64,000 nucleotides of DNA from Kineothrix alysoides. GTDB taxonomy: Bacteria > Bacillota > Clostridia > Lachnospirales > Lachnospiraceae. Under the pieces are notes generated by a model. It searched no databases. It had not been told where the DNA came from and saw only the letters and a list, made by a program, of their open reading frames with translations. A program made the position numbers and the translations under genes. Positions 24,529 to 32,998 of the stretch are shown here, in pieces. The stretch is from the NCBI RefSeq assembly GCF_000732725.1, contig NZ_JPNB01000002.1, forward strand, positions 310,001 through 374,000. The letters run 5' to 3'. Within the stretch, counting starts at the first letter, position 1; the number at the start of each line of letters is the position of its first letter.

Positions 24529-26505
24529 TCAATTTTTCAGAGAAATATAGCTTTCTTTGATAATCGATTTCATCCCCTTAATCTTATCAATGGACGAAAA
24601 AATCTTATCTTTAGAAATCTCATCGAAATGAATCGTAGAAGCTCCAGGAATTGTACTATTACCACTAATAACATATTTACGAATGGTGTCTGGATTATAA
24701 GAACGATCTCCTGATAAAGCAATTGGTATCATAAAATTATTATTGTAATTACCAATAAAATCCAAAATTACAACATATTCTTTTCCCTCCGCTTTTCTAA
24801 GACCTCTTCCTAACTGCTGAATAAATACAATTGGTGACTGCGTAGGGCGAAGCATAATTACCTGATTGACCTCAACAATATCTACACCTTCATTCAAAAT
24901 TTCAACAGAAAAAATAAAATCCAATGGTTCTATCTTATCACAAACTTTATCTTCATCCATTGCTAATCTTTCAAATGCTTCTTGGCGTTCGCCCTCCGAA
25001 GCATTGCCATTCAGCGCAATTGTTCTATATAATTTCCCAGTTGCCGGATTCATAATGTGATTAAATTTTTCAGAAAGTCTTTCAGATTCATCTATCCGGC
25101 TACAGAATATTAAACCCTTTACTCTATCTCCACTATACCCGTAATAATTCGATTGGTCGATAATATGCCGTACACGTTCATCACCGGTTATCTTGTTAAA
25201 ATCTCTTTCTGAAATATTCTTTGCTTTCATCTGCTTATCACTTATCATTGAAATATCGCTGATTCCAAAATAATGGAATGGGCAAAGCATATTTTCTTCC
25301 ATAGCTTGCTGAAGACGGATCTCATATGCAATCTGATAATTGAAAATTTCGTAGATATTTTTACTCTCAATATTATCATCTCTCTTATCAGGTGTTGCCG
25401 TCATACCAAGCCAAAGCTTGGGTTTAAAATAATTCATTACCTTCTGATAAGTATCTGCAGATGTATGATGAGCTTCATCCAAAATAATACAATCAAATTC
25501 TTCCGAAGCATATTCTAATAAATACTCATCTCTATTTAATGTTTGAACTGTTGCAAACACATAATCACAATCGTATTCATGATATCCTGCCCCAACTAAT
25601 CCCATCGATACTGACTTTGCAAATACCTTTTCGTAGGATTTCTTTGTCTGACGTGCAAGCTGTCCTCTATGAACTAAAAACAACACCCTCTTAAAGCCAA
25701 GCTCACGCATGGCAAAGGCTGAAGCATAAGTTTTACCTGTTCCCGTTGCTGAAATCAGAAGAGCTTTTTTCTCACCAGACTCTAATATTTTTCTTAGATT
25801 TGTAATAAATCCAACCTGCATACTGTTTGGTTTTAATCGATATTTTTCAATAGATGTAATCTCATCTAACTTTGCAATCTCACGCTGACGCTTGATCGTT
25901 TTGTATTGTTCTAAATAAACCTCATAAAATTCATCAAATCCCAGTGCATACCTAGATTTCCAAAGTTCTTTAAATTCCGCAATAATCTCCTGTGCCATCT
26001 CTCCCTGCTCAGTCGATACTAGTTTTGTATTCCACTCCCGATTACTTGTCAATGCTGCACTTGTAATATTAGAACTACCGATTATAATCCGATAGATTTC
26101 TTCCTTCTTAAAAATGTATCCCTTAGTATGAAAACCTTCATCAGCAGCTTCTACATCGTACATCTTAAGCGTAATATTCTTTAGCCTATTTAATTTTTCT
26201 AATGCTTTAGGCTCACTAAAATTCAAATAATTAGTAGTGAGAATCTCTCCATGAATGTTTTTCTTCTCAAGTACCCTAAGAGTCTGAAGCAAAGGTGTAA
26301 TTCCGCTCATTGTAATAAATGCCACACTGATCTGGAACTGATTGCATGCCAAAAGCTCATCCTCAATGGATGAGAGTACTTTCTTTCCTTCTCTATGATT
26401 GTTTGAAACAAACTGTGGCTTGTAAGCCAGATTAGACGAAAATGTTCCATCTATGTATGCCGTTTCAAAACCATTCCTTATTTCAGCTAATTTTTCATTT
26501 GTCAT
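24529..26505 (-). CDS. PLD-like nuclease / DEAH superfamily-2 helicase, N-terminal part
   Basis: This 658-residue protein has a phospholipase-D-type nuclease domain with HTK (126-128) and GSSN (143-146), then a superfamily-2 helicase core: Walker A ATGTGKT (253-259), DEAH (343-346), GMTATPDK, and QLGRGLRKAEGK. In the usual protein a DUF3427 domain follows in one chain of about 1000 residues; here a TGA at 24529-24531 ends it. PLD-helicases of this type are found in defence islands and act on foreign DNA. It follows an HNH nuclease gene, and GGGGA precedes the ATG. The split may inactivate it, but the enzymatic domains are intact. Confidence 0.9.
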   Translation of the reverse strand: MTNEKLAEIRNGFETAYIDGTFSSNLAYKPQFVSNNHREGKKVLSSIEDELLACNQFQISVAFITMSGITPLLQTLRVLEKKNIHGEILTTNYLNFSEPKALEKLNRLKNITLKMYDVEAADEGFHTKGYIFKKEEIYRIIIGSSNITSAALTSNREWNTKLVSTEQGEMAQEIIAEFKELWKSRYALGFDEFYEVYLEQYKTIKRQREIAKLDEITSIEKYRLKPNSMQVGFITNLRKILESGEKKALLISATGTGKTYASAFAMRELGFKRVLFLVHRGQLARQTKKSYEKVFAKSVSMGLVGAGYHEYDCDYVFATVQTLNRDEYLLEYASEEFDCIILDEAHHTSADTYQKVMNYFKPKLWLGMTATPDKRDDNIESKNIYEIFNYQIAYEIRLQQAMEENMLCPFHYFGISDISMISDKQMKAKNISERDFNKITGDERVRHIIDQSNYYGYSGDRVKGLIFCSRIDESERLSEKFNHIMNPATGKLYRTIALNGNASEGERQEAFERLAMDEDKVCDKIEPLDFIFSVEILNEGVDIVEVNQVIMLRPTQSPIVFIQQLGRGLRKAEGKEYVVILDFIGNYNNNFMIPIALSGDRSYNPDTIRKYVISGNSTIPGASTIHFDEISKDKIFSSIDKIKGMKSIIKESYISLKN

Positions 26506-26520
26506 GTATCTAGTCCCCTT

Positions 26521-27690
26521 TTACCAAATCTGGTACCCTTGTCTTCTTGCCGAATCATAGACCGGCTGCATGTTTTTTTCTAGTATATTATAAAATTCCT
26601 CTTCTGAATTTCCTTTTCTATAGAGCTCCTGATTTGCCCATATGGAATGCAGATTGTCTCGATAGCAAGCCTCGTACTTCCTTCTGAACTCTGGCTTTCT
26701 GTCATCATGAATCATGCCATACAGAATAAACTGGTTACCTGCGAATCGTTTGAAAAACGGATCCCATTTTGGAAGTTTATTACTTTTTGATGAATTTAGT
26801 GAGGAATCCATCGGCATTAAATTCCATAGTTCATCATTCATTACAAAAGACCACGGAATAAAATGATCCACGTCATAATTACCTTTAACAATAGGCAAAT
26901 TTTCAAATACATCTACGATAGGCCGATTGTCCAAAACTACTTCCCACAGTTTTCTTACGTTGTTTAGTTTGCGCATCTTTTCATCCATTGGCGCAAGTTT
27001 ATAAACAAGTCCCGGAACTTCAGGATTATTATTTTGAAGCCACTTAACTTTTTCATACTGAATCCATCCAAGAATTGAAACCGTATGATCTTGTATCATC
27101 TTTATCCAGAATTCATTAAAATAGACTTCTTTCTTAAGCTTACTTCCTGTACCAAGTGTATATGGCAATAATGTCACCTGATTGACTCTTTCAATATAGG
27201 CAACCATTCTACGAGCACTCTCCCAATCTGCACGTTCCTCACATTTATCAAAAAATCCTGCAAGTGCTCTATACGGAACCATATTGGTAAGTTGTTCCTT
27301 ATAAGTTTTTAGTTCTTTATCATACTCTTTAATCTTATTCTTTATTTCAACTTTTGATGCATTTCCCGGAAGCCCACTTAATTCCTGTAAAGTTAGAACA
27401 GCTCTTTCCAATCCATCTTTGACCTGACCATCTATTATACCACTGAGATGAATATGGAATTCTAAAACTGAATACCATGCATTGGCAATCATTTCATCAA
27501 TAATCTCATTAAAGTTGGTCTCTTTTATATCTTCAGAAATAAGAGAAACGACTGCTTCAAGCCAATAAAATTTATAACAGTATGACGGATTCTTCATCAT
27601 ATGAGAGAATGCTTCTATATCAAGGCTGTTATAATATTTGCCATCCATATTTAATTGATATCCAATTTTCTCAGTATCAAGTTGAGCCAT
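26521..27690 (-). CDS. HNH-endonuclease-domain protein
   Basis: This 389-residue protein is mostly helical. Its C-terminal part has a recognisable HNH motif, VDHFIPWSFVMNDELWNLMP, followed by the asparagine-rich NSSKSNKLP where the HNH helix is completed. The N-terminal 250 residues match no domain I can name. The start at 27690 overlaps the methyltransferase stop by 40 bases and has AGGGGTG before it. Together with the helicase it looks like the effector module of a restriction-type defence cluster. The active-site His/Asn set is intact. Confidence 0.85.
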   Translation of the reverse strand: MAQLDTEKIGYQLNMDGKYYNSLDIEAFSHMMKNPSYCYKFYWLEAVVSLISEDIKETNFNEIIDEMIANAWYSVLEFHIHLSGIIDGQVKDGLERAVLTLQELSGLPGNASKVEIKNKIKEYDKELKTYKEQLTNMVPYRALAGFFDKCEERADWESARRMVAYIERVNQVTLLPYTLGTGSKLKKEVYFNEFWIKMIQDHTVSILGWIQYEKVKWLQNNNPEVPGLVYKLAPMDEKMRKLNNVRKLWEVVLDNRPIVDVFENLPIVKGNYDVDHFIPWSFVMNDELWNLMPMDSSLNSSKSNKLPKWDPFFKRFAGNQFILYGMIHDDRKPEFRRKYEACYRDNLHSIWANQELYRKGNSEEEFYNILEKNMQPVYDSARRQGYQIW

Positions 27691-28247
27691 TTATCTTCAC
27701 CCCTGCCTGGTCTTGCATCTGCTGTCATCCATTGTTTTTCTATATCAATACCTTCTAAGTCCACAACATATTCTTGAAAAGATTCTTCTGTAAAATCACT
27801 AAAAAATCTTCCGTTTCTCACTCCTTCAAAATTCCCATATTTAAAAGATGTATAAATAATGCCATTTCTTTTTAACGCCTTAATCATTTTCCTAAACACA
27901 TCCGTAAGCTCAGATTTTGAAAGATGTAATATGGATGAACACGCCCATATTCCATCATATTTCTCTTTCTCATTCAATTCTTGAAACAGCATATATTTAA
28001 CTTTTATTCCAGAAAATCCACTTGCAATTTTACAAAGTTCTTCTGACCCATCAATAGCGTCAACCTTGTAGCCCTTGTCTATGAAATACTTTGTATCTCT
28101 ACCAGAACCACAACCAAAATCAAGAATCATTCCATCAGTCGGTAAAAACTCAAGAAACTGATCCTGCATATCCGAAAATATCACATCTACGGTGTTATTC
28201 ACAAATTCATTTGCTTTGCTGTTGTAATACTGAAGAGTTTTATCCAT
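27651..28247 (-). CDS. SAM-dependent methyltransferase in the defence operon
   Basis: This 198-residue class I methyltransferase has motif I ILDFGCGSGRDTKYF (about 41-55), the strand-2 acid in VDAIDGSEELC, DGIWACSSILHL and a post-motif MIKALKRNGIIYTSFKYG. It resembles the small-molecule (TehB-like) group, not DNA methylases: no DNA-recognition domain or NPPY is present. Enzymes of this group are commonly found beside PLD-helicase/HNH/MazG genes. A role in modifying a small molecule or nucleotide is possible. It overlaps the HNH gene. Confidence 0.85.
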   Translation of the reverse strand: MDKTLQYYNSKANEFVNNTVDVIFSDMQDQFLEFLPTDGMILDFGCGSGRDTKYFIDKGYKVDAIDGSEELCKIASGFSGIKVKYMLFQELNEKEKYDGIWACSSILHLSKSELTDVFRKMIKALKRNGIIYTSFKYGNFEGVRNGRFFSDFTEESFQEYVVDLEGIDIEKQWMTADARPGRGEDKWLNLILRKLDIN

Positions 28248-28253
28248 ACTCCA

Positions 28254-28546
28254 TCACCTTCTAAACTGATCGTATTTTTCTTTACTATCCTTAGAAATAT
28301 CTACGGGATACTTCTCATTGTTTCTATTAACCTTCTTCTGAACAATTTTATCAAGGTCTAATCCACAGGCATCTGCCATAAGCATACAATAATTCACAGC
28401 ATCCGCAAGTTCTTCTTTTATCTTGTCCATTTTCCCTATACAGTTCACATCTTCACCACTCCATTGGAAGACTTCCAGTAATTCAGCTACTTCTAGTTTC
28501 GATCATCACGAAATTATATTATCTGTTTTATTGTTTCATCTGTCAT
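28254..28546 (-). pseudogene. MazG-like nucleotide pyrophosphohydrolase, decayed
   Basis: A start ATG at 28546 with AAAGGAG opens a frame MTDETIKQII, then TAA, then FRDDRN, then TAG. In the family this leads to a W-x-QFH-P stretch, which is missing. The frame resumes with LEVAELLEVFQWSGEDV, then KIKEELADAVNYCMLMADAC and the C-terminal YPVDISKDSKEKYDQF, the diagnostic MazG/RS21-C6 end. So the gene has a nonsense codon (probably CAA to TAA) plus an internal deletion. The last 64 codons form an open frame but lack half of the fold. It was the first gene of the defence operon. Confidence 0.8.
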
Positions 28547-28783
28547 AATTCATAACTCCTTTGTGATACTGCAAGAAGTGCTTCTCAAGAAATGTGCCAC
28601 TTTTCTGCTGTAGTAACATATTCCATATTAAACATCCACAAAAGCTGCAATATGTACTTTTTTAGTATATTATTATATACGAACATTTTCAACAAATTTC
28701 AAGTATTTCTGATCTATCACAAAAATGTGTTTTTAAATTCCACTCATTTCCTAATAGAATTTATTTTCGCACAGTTATTATTT

Positions 28784-29016
28784 ATGCTTTCACTCTTTCA
28801 GGATATAAAAATAGGTGAACATTTACTGAACTTAAGAGAGAAATTCAGTTATTCTCAATCAGAATTAGTAACTAAACTACACCTTATGGGCAGTAATATG
28901 TCAGCAGTACCTATTCCAAGATAGAAACTGATATACGCATAAGTAACTTCCTTGCCTCGAAGCAGATATATAATGTAGATTTTTCAGAATTTTTTGTTGG
29001 TTTATTGCTTGATTAG
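28784..29016 (+). pseudogene. Frameshifted XRE-family regulator
   Basis: The plus strand encodes IGEHLLNLREKFSYSQSELV and TKLHLMGSNMS, then the frame breaks. In the next frame STYSKIETDIR and SNFLASKQIYNVDFSEFFV follow to a TAG at 29014-29016. The usual protein reads ...MSRSTYSKIETG..., so one base is lost at the junction near 28902-28906. An HTH regulator divergent from a MazG/helicase operon is a common defence layout; here it is dead unless rescued by frameshifting. 28547-28783 shows only promoter-like AT-rich sequence. Confidence 0.8.
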
Positions 29017-29049
29017 AAAATGTTATTTTAATATTTCTTGAAAATGTAA

Positions 29050-29079
29050 GAGCACCATGAGATTTTTCTCATGATGCTC
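29050..29079 (-). terminator. Hairpin after hepT, related to the one at 30649
   Basis: Thirteen-base arms with one mismatch (29050-29062, 29067-29079) and a TTTT loop sit 14 bases past the hepT stop. The outer part TCTCATGATGCTCC recurs nearly unchanged at 30671-30684 in the same orientation. Confidence 0.65.
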
Positions 29080-29092
29080 CAATAAATATTCT

Positions 29093-29506
29093 TTAACGCT
29101 CCTGATCTTCCTCCAAGTCATCTTCCCGCTCCGGAAGCACTTCCTCCTGCATCATAACCCGACACCTTTGAATATTTTCTTCACAAAAAGCGAATAGCTG
29201 TGGAATATCGGAAATTGTTGTGTCCCATACCTTATCAATGTCCACCGCTCCATAGTTATGTGCGAAAAGATTCCGCATACCCTTGATGGCTGGCCAGTAC
29301 ATTCTTTCTTTTGTGCTATCCCTGAACTCCTCCGTCAAGTGCCCCGTCAGTTCTCCTATCTGAAGCAGACTCATGCATACCGAATTGCGATAGTCCATAT
29401 CTGTTTCAAATACCGCCTTTTCATTTCCAAACCTCTGCATTGTATTACCGATATCAATACAGTAATCTCTTATATGTTCTAGAATATCAATATTCCTGTT
29501 TCTCAT
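29093..29506 (-). CDS. hepT: HepT-like toxin (HEPN domain, DUF86)
   Basis: This 137-residue HEPN protein has the R-x(4-6)-H RNase motif, RNLFAHNYG, near residue 81. The body fits HepT: RNIDILEHIRDYCIDIG at the start and SVCMSLLQIGELTGHL in the middle. HEPN toxins cut or are cut off by AMPylation from their partner. The gene overlaps the end of mntA by 20 bases, so translation is coupled. A glutamate- and aspartate-rich C-terminal tail (about 115-137) extends beyond the core. The toxin catalytic residues are intact. Confidence 0.92.
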   Translation of the reverse strand: MRNRNIDILEHIRDYCIDIGNTMQRFGNEKAVFETDMDYRNSVCMSLLQIGELTGHLTEEFRDSTKERMYWPAIKGMRNLFAHNYGAVDIDKVWDTTISDIPQLFAFCEENIQRCRVMMQEEVLPEREDDLEEDQER

Positions 29507-29819
29507 ATATCAGCTTTTCTTCCTCCTCAATATTGGAACGGAACCTACTTACTCTATGCACATTTGCTTTATGGCTCAGCGCCTCTGTCGTCACCAAATC
29601 CACTGGCTTTTTCAATGCGCTTGTCAATTCATCGTACAGCCTGCCCAAGCCAAACATTCCCTTTATCTGTCCGCCTTCAATCCGCAAATCTATATCGCTC
29701 TCTTCGGATGCATCTCCACGGGCGTAAGAACCGAACAGCCATGCACGATTCACATCATATGCTTTTAAGATTGGTCCAACGATACCGCTTATTTCATGCT
29801 CTGCATAAATCTTGTTCAT
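29487..29819 (-). CDS. mntA: MntA-like antitoxin nucleotidyltransferase
   Basis: The ATG at 29819 follows an AGGTGGG and gives 110 residues. The minimal nucleotidyltransferase motif, GSYARGDASEESDIDLRI (GS-x10-D-x-D), is present, with LYDELTSALKKPVDLVT after it. In the type VII system MntA transfers AMP groups to HepT and thereby inactivates it. The order antitoxin-toxin with overlap is the usual one. It sits immediately left of a tnpV gene within the hairpin-bracketed segment, so it may have moved with it. Confidence 0.9.
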   Translation of the reverse strand: MNKIYAEHEISGIVGPILKAYDVNRAWLFGSYARGDASEESDIDLRIEGGQIKGMFGLGRLYDELTSALKKPVDLVTTEALSHKANVHRVSRFRSNIEEEEKLIYEKQEY

Positions 29820-29988
29820 CTTCTTCCCACCTTTCTTTATCATCCTTTTTCACCTTTATTATAGCATTCCCCCTTTCTTGTTTCAATTACATTCAACATA
29901 GAATCATAATCTGCTCTTTTTAAATTAAAAGCGGAAAAATACTTTTAAGAAGCCTCTCCTTTGGGTGCTCTATACGCTTTACCGCTTT

Positions 29989-30366
29989 TTATCGGAATTG
30001 ATGCGACACTTCATGCAGAATAATTTCTTCTGCCTGCATGGTTATCATCTTCATATGTGCTGCTCTCTCCAATATACTCTCTGCTTTCGGCATCGGCTGT
30101 ATACGCAGGAGATCTTGTATCAGCTTTTCTTTCTTTTCTTCTGCTTCCTCTTCCACCTTGTAGATTGTTTCGTTGATTTTACCTTGTGCAATCAGTTCCG
30201 ACAGCCTATGAGGATAATACTCCAGCATATAATCCTTCCATCCTTTCCCAAACACTCCGATACTCCTTTGATCGTATTCCTTATTCTCCGATATCTGTAG
30301 ATTCGGATATAACATCCCGTCTTTTCCTTTCATATATTCCATTTTTATCAGTGGTTCTCTACTCAT
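29989..30366 (-). CDS. tnpV: TnpV, transposon-associated protein (Tn4451 family)
   Basis: From an ATG at 30366 (AAGGAG upstream) the 125-residue protein contains LYPNLQISENKEYDQRSIGV, KDYMLEYYPHRLSELIAQG and the helical VEEEAEEKKEKLIQDLLR, the well-known TnpV sequence. In Tn4451-type elements TnpV is an excisionase-like protein; the TnpX recombinase is not here, so this is a solitary remnant or cargo of a once larger element. The 29844-29988 segment downstream is the element edge, echoed in decayed form near 21.1 kb. Confidence 0.85.
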   Translation of the reverse strand: MSREPLIKMEYMKGKDGMLYPNLQISENKEYDQRSIGVFGKGWKDYMLEYYPHRLSELIAQGKINETIYKVEEEAEEKKEKLIQDLLRIQPMPKAESILERAAHMKMITMQAEEIILHEVSHQFR

Positions 30367-30435
30367 ATTTATGGCTCCTTTTCTTCTAAGTCCGCACATC
30401 TTACCGTCTTTTTCTCCATATAATTTTTTGGTTTT

Positions 30436-30636
30436 TCAAAAAGATAAATCTTGCCAGATTTCATGCGGGTTTACAAGTTCCTTACTCCCATTCCATTTGT
30501 TTTGACCATAACAAAAGGACACTTCCCTTTCAGGAAATGTCCATAAAGTACCACTTATCAAAGCAACTGCCATACTATTAAGAATCTTCGATTCCTTTCG
30601 GTATACTAGTGAAAACCTATAACCCTTACTTTCCAC
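30436..30636 (-). CDS. Small hypothetical ORF
   Basis: A GTG-started frame of 66 codons (ISGTLWTFPEREVSFCYGQ is the most protein-like part) with no ribosome site. It lies between tnpV and the right hairpin. I do not recognise it; it could be a degraded fragment or not be a gene. Confidence 0.25.
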   Translation of the reverse strand: MESKGYRFSLVYRKESKILNSMAVALISGTLWTFPEREVSFCYGQNKWNGSKELVNPHEIWQDLSF

Positions 30637-30648
30637 TAATATCCCGTA

Positions 30649-30678
30649 TTATGAGAAGCATAAAACTTCTTCTCATAA
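30649..30678. repeat. Right hairpin of the mntA-hepT-tnpV segment
   Basis: Ten-base arms TTATGAGAAG and CTTCTCATAA with a ten-base loop, followed by TGCTCCAA as in the left hairpin at 29050. The two hairpins bracket about 1.6 kb of accessory genes. Confidence 0.5.
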
Positions 30679-30852
30679 TGCTCCAAACTTTCAGTTTGTC
30701 GCTGACTTATCAGGTGAAATCAAATGTCTGCTTTGCAGCCGCTTGATTTCCTTCCGATAAGTCATATTATCACGTATGATGCGTTGCAAATTTGTTGCAA
30801 AAATGTTGTAAAATACAATCAGAAAGTCCTCAAACCCTTGATTTTACTGACT
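30679..30852. other. Gap between the accessory segment and lysS
   Basis: No clear gene. A 24-codon minus-strand frame (MTYRKEIKRLQSRHL...) and a direct repeat GTTGCAAATTTGTTGCAA near 30784 are visible. This could be a junction of an integrated element, but I see no matching copy elsewhere in the window. Confidence 0.3.
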
Positions 30853-32355
30853 TTATTTGTCCAATGTTTTCATCGTCGGGAACAACAAAACATCCCTAAT
30901 CGCCGGCGAATCCGTAAGCAGCATAACCATGCGGTCAATACCGAATCCGATTCCGCCTGTAGGCGGCATTCCGACTTCGAGGGCGTTCAGGAAGTCCTCG
31001 TCGATACTGTTCGCTTCTTCATCTCCCTGAGCTATCAGCTCTTCCTGCGCGATAAAGCGCTCACGCTGATCGATAGGGTCGTTCAGCTCAGAATATGCAT
31101 TTGCCATCTCGCGGCAGGTAATGAACAGCTCAAAACGCTCCGTATATTCCGGCTTGTCCGGCTTTTTCTTGGTGAGCGGCGATATTTCTATCGGATGATC
31201 CATAACGAAAGTAGGCTGTACCAGATGCTCTTCTACGAAGTCCTCGAAGAACAAGCTTAAAATATCGCCCTTTTTATGTCTCTTCTCATAGTGAACGCCC
31301 TTTTCATCCGCTATCTTCCGGGCTTCCTCCGTGGTCTCTATCTGATCAAAGTCGATACCTGTATATTTCTTCACAGCATCCACCATCGTAATTCTTTCAA
31401 ACGGCTTGCCTAAATCGATTTCCACATCGCCGTACTGTATCTTCGTCGTTCCAAGAACCTCTTTCGCCACATGGCGGTATAGATTCTCACTCAGATCCAT
31501 CATTCCGTTATAATCGGTATATGCCTGATACAGCTCCATCAATGTAAATTCGGGATTGTGTCTTGTATCAAGGCCCTCGTTGCGGAATACCCTTCCAATT
31601 TCATACACTCTTTCCATTCCGCCGACAATCAGCCTCTTTAAATAAAGTTCCAAGGAGATTCTAAGCTTCACTTCTTCATCCAGCGCATTGTAATGGGTTT
31701 CAAAAGGTCTGGCAGCCGCACCGCCTGCATTAGCCACGAGCATAGGTGTCTCTACTTCAAGAAAGCCCTGGCTGTCCAAATAGCGGCGAATGGAGCTGAT
31801 AATCTGAGACCTCTTTACGAAGGTATTTTTTACGTCCTCGTTCATGATGAGGTCCGTATATCTTTGACGGTAACGGATATCCGTATTTACAAGTCCGTGA
31901 TATTTTTCCGGGAGTATCTGAAGACTCTTGGAAAGTAACGTAATTTTGGCCGCATGTATGGATATTTCTCCTGTTTTGGTTTTGAAAACCTCACCCTCTA
32001 TACCGACAATATCGCCCACATCATATTTCTTGAAATCCGCATAAGGCTCTTCCCCGATGCTGTCTCTGGCTACATATGACTGGATATTGCCTTGTAAATC
32101 CTGCACATTGCAAAACGAAGCTTTTCCCATAACTCGTTTGGACATAATGCGTCCTGCTATGAATACTATCTTGCCTTCCAATGCATCGAAATTATTTTTC
32201 ACCTCAAGGCTATGATGGGTCACATCATATTTCATGATCTGGAAAGGATCCTTTCCGCTTTCCTGCAACACCGCAAGCTTCTCTCTTCTTACCTTCAATA
32301 GCTGGTTAATATCCTGTTCCTGCTGCTGTCCTTGTACGTTCTGTGTTTCTTCCAC
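30853..32355 (-). CDS. lysS: Lysyl-tRNA synthetase, class II
   Basis: The start is put at a GTG at 32355, eight bases after AGGAG; a GTG at 32364 is too close to that site. The protein of 500 residues charges tRNA-Lys. It shows an N-terminal OB-fold ([20 protein letters not shown]), class II motif 2 region ([21 protein letters not shown]) and motif 3 at the end ([17 protein letters not shown]). Gene greA lies 48 bases upstream in the same direction, the usual Clostridia arrangement. The first 25 residues are a glutamine-rich extension. Confidence 0.97.
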   Translation of the reverse strand: MEETQNVQGQQQEQDINQLLKVRREKLAVLQESGKDPFQIMKYDVTHHSLEVKNNFDALEGKIVFIAGRIMSKRVMGKASFCNVQDLQGNIQSYVARDSIGEEPYADFKKYDVGDIVGIEGEVFKTKTGEISIHAAKITLLSKSLQILPEKYHGLVNTDIRYRQRYTDLIMNEDVKNTFVKRSQIISSIRRYLDSQGFLEVETPMLVANAGGAAARPFETHYNALDEEVKLRISLELYLKRLIVGGMERVYEIGRVFRNEGLDTRHNPEFTLMELYQAYTDYNGMMDLSENLYRHVAKEVLGTTKIQYGDVEIDLGKPFERITMVDAVKKYTGIDFDQIETTEEARKIADEKGVHYEKRHKKGDILSLFFEDFVEEHLVQPTFVMDHPIEISPLTKKKPDKPEYTERFELFITCREMANAYSELNDPIDQRERFIAQEELIAQGDEEANSIDEDFLNALEVGMPPTGGIGFGIDRMVMLLTDSPAIRDVLLFPTMKTLDK

Positions 32356-32403
32356 TACCGACACTCCTTTTCTCCCGACTTTCCCTGTCAGCCCCTACAT
32401 TTT

Positions 32404-32889
32404 TTAATTGCTGGAGCGCTGAATCTCGAGCACTTTATATTTCAATACGCCGACCTGCGTTTCTACGCTGACTAATGCCCCTGCCTTTGCACCGATCAAT
32501 GCCTTCCCTACCGGCGATTCGTTAGATATTTTCCCCTTAAGGCTGTTCGCCTCGGTGGAACCTACGATTTTATATTCCAATTCTTCTTTATATTCCATAT
32601 CCATAATCCTTACTTTACAGCCGATGTTAATCTTATCCAGATCCACTTCGTCTTCTACTACAACCTCGGCATTTTTCAAGATTTTTTCCAATTCTTCGAT
32701 TCTGGCTTCGATATCGCGCTGCTCGTCTTTCGCCGCATCGTATTCCGCATTTTCCGATAAATCGCCCTGTTCTCTGGCTTCCTTAATTTTCTGCGCTACT
32801 TCTTGTCTTTTAACTACTTTTAAATCATGAAGCTCATCTTCATATTTTTTGAGACCTTCATAAGTCAAAATATTCTTCTTCTCTTCCAT
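32404..32889 (-). CDS. greA: Transcription elongation factor GreA
   Basis: This 161-residue factor rescues backtracked RNA polymerase by stimulating transcript cleavage. It has an N-terminal coiled coil with the tip residues in AREQGDLSENAEYDAAKDEQ, and a C-terminal FKBP-like domain (SPVGKALIGAKAGALVSVETQ). Length is normal. AGGGTG precedes the ATG. Its leader contains four 20-bp tandem repeats. Confidence 0.97.
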   Translation of the reverse strand: MEEKKNILTYEGLKKYEDELHDLKVVKRQEVAQKIKEAREQGDLSENAEYDAAKDEQRDIEARIEELEKILKNAEVVVEDEVDLDKINIGCKVRIMDMEYKEELEYKIVGSTEANSLKGKISNESPVGKALIGAKAGALVSVETQVGVLKYKVLEIQRSSN

Positions 32890-32910
32890 TTTGGGTCACC
32901 CTTCCTACGA

Positions 32911-32988
32911 GTGTTCTTTACTCGTTACGAGCTTTCTTTACTCGTTATGAATGTTTTTTACTCGTTACGAATGTTCTTTACTCGTTTT
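32911..32988. repeat. 20-bp tandem repeat in the greA leader
   Basis: Four head-to-tail units with exact 20-base spacing, each with the core TTTACTCGTTA or a close variant (TTCTTTACTCGTTACGA is the fullest form). The array lies between the unknown gene's stop and the greA ATG. No spacers, so not a CRISPR array. Confidence 0.85.
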
Positions 32989-32998
32989 CCACCAATTT

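Noticed and set aside
30784-30830. Attachment site next to lysS
   Set aside because: A GTTGCAAATTTGTTGC direct repeat exists, but no second flanking copy or integrase is present.
30724-31260. Plus-strand frame of 178 codons
   Set aside because: Antisense shadow of lysS.
32911-32988. CRISPR array
   Set aside because: Units are head-to-tail with no spacers and no cas genes nearby.
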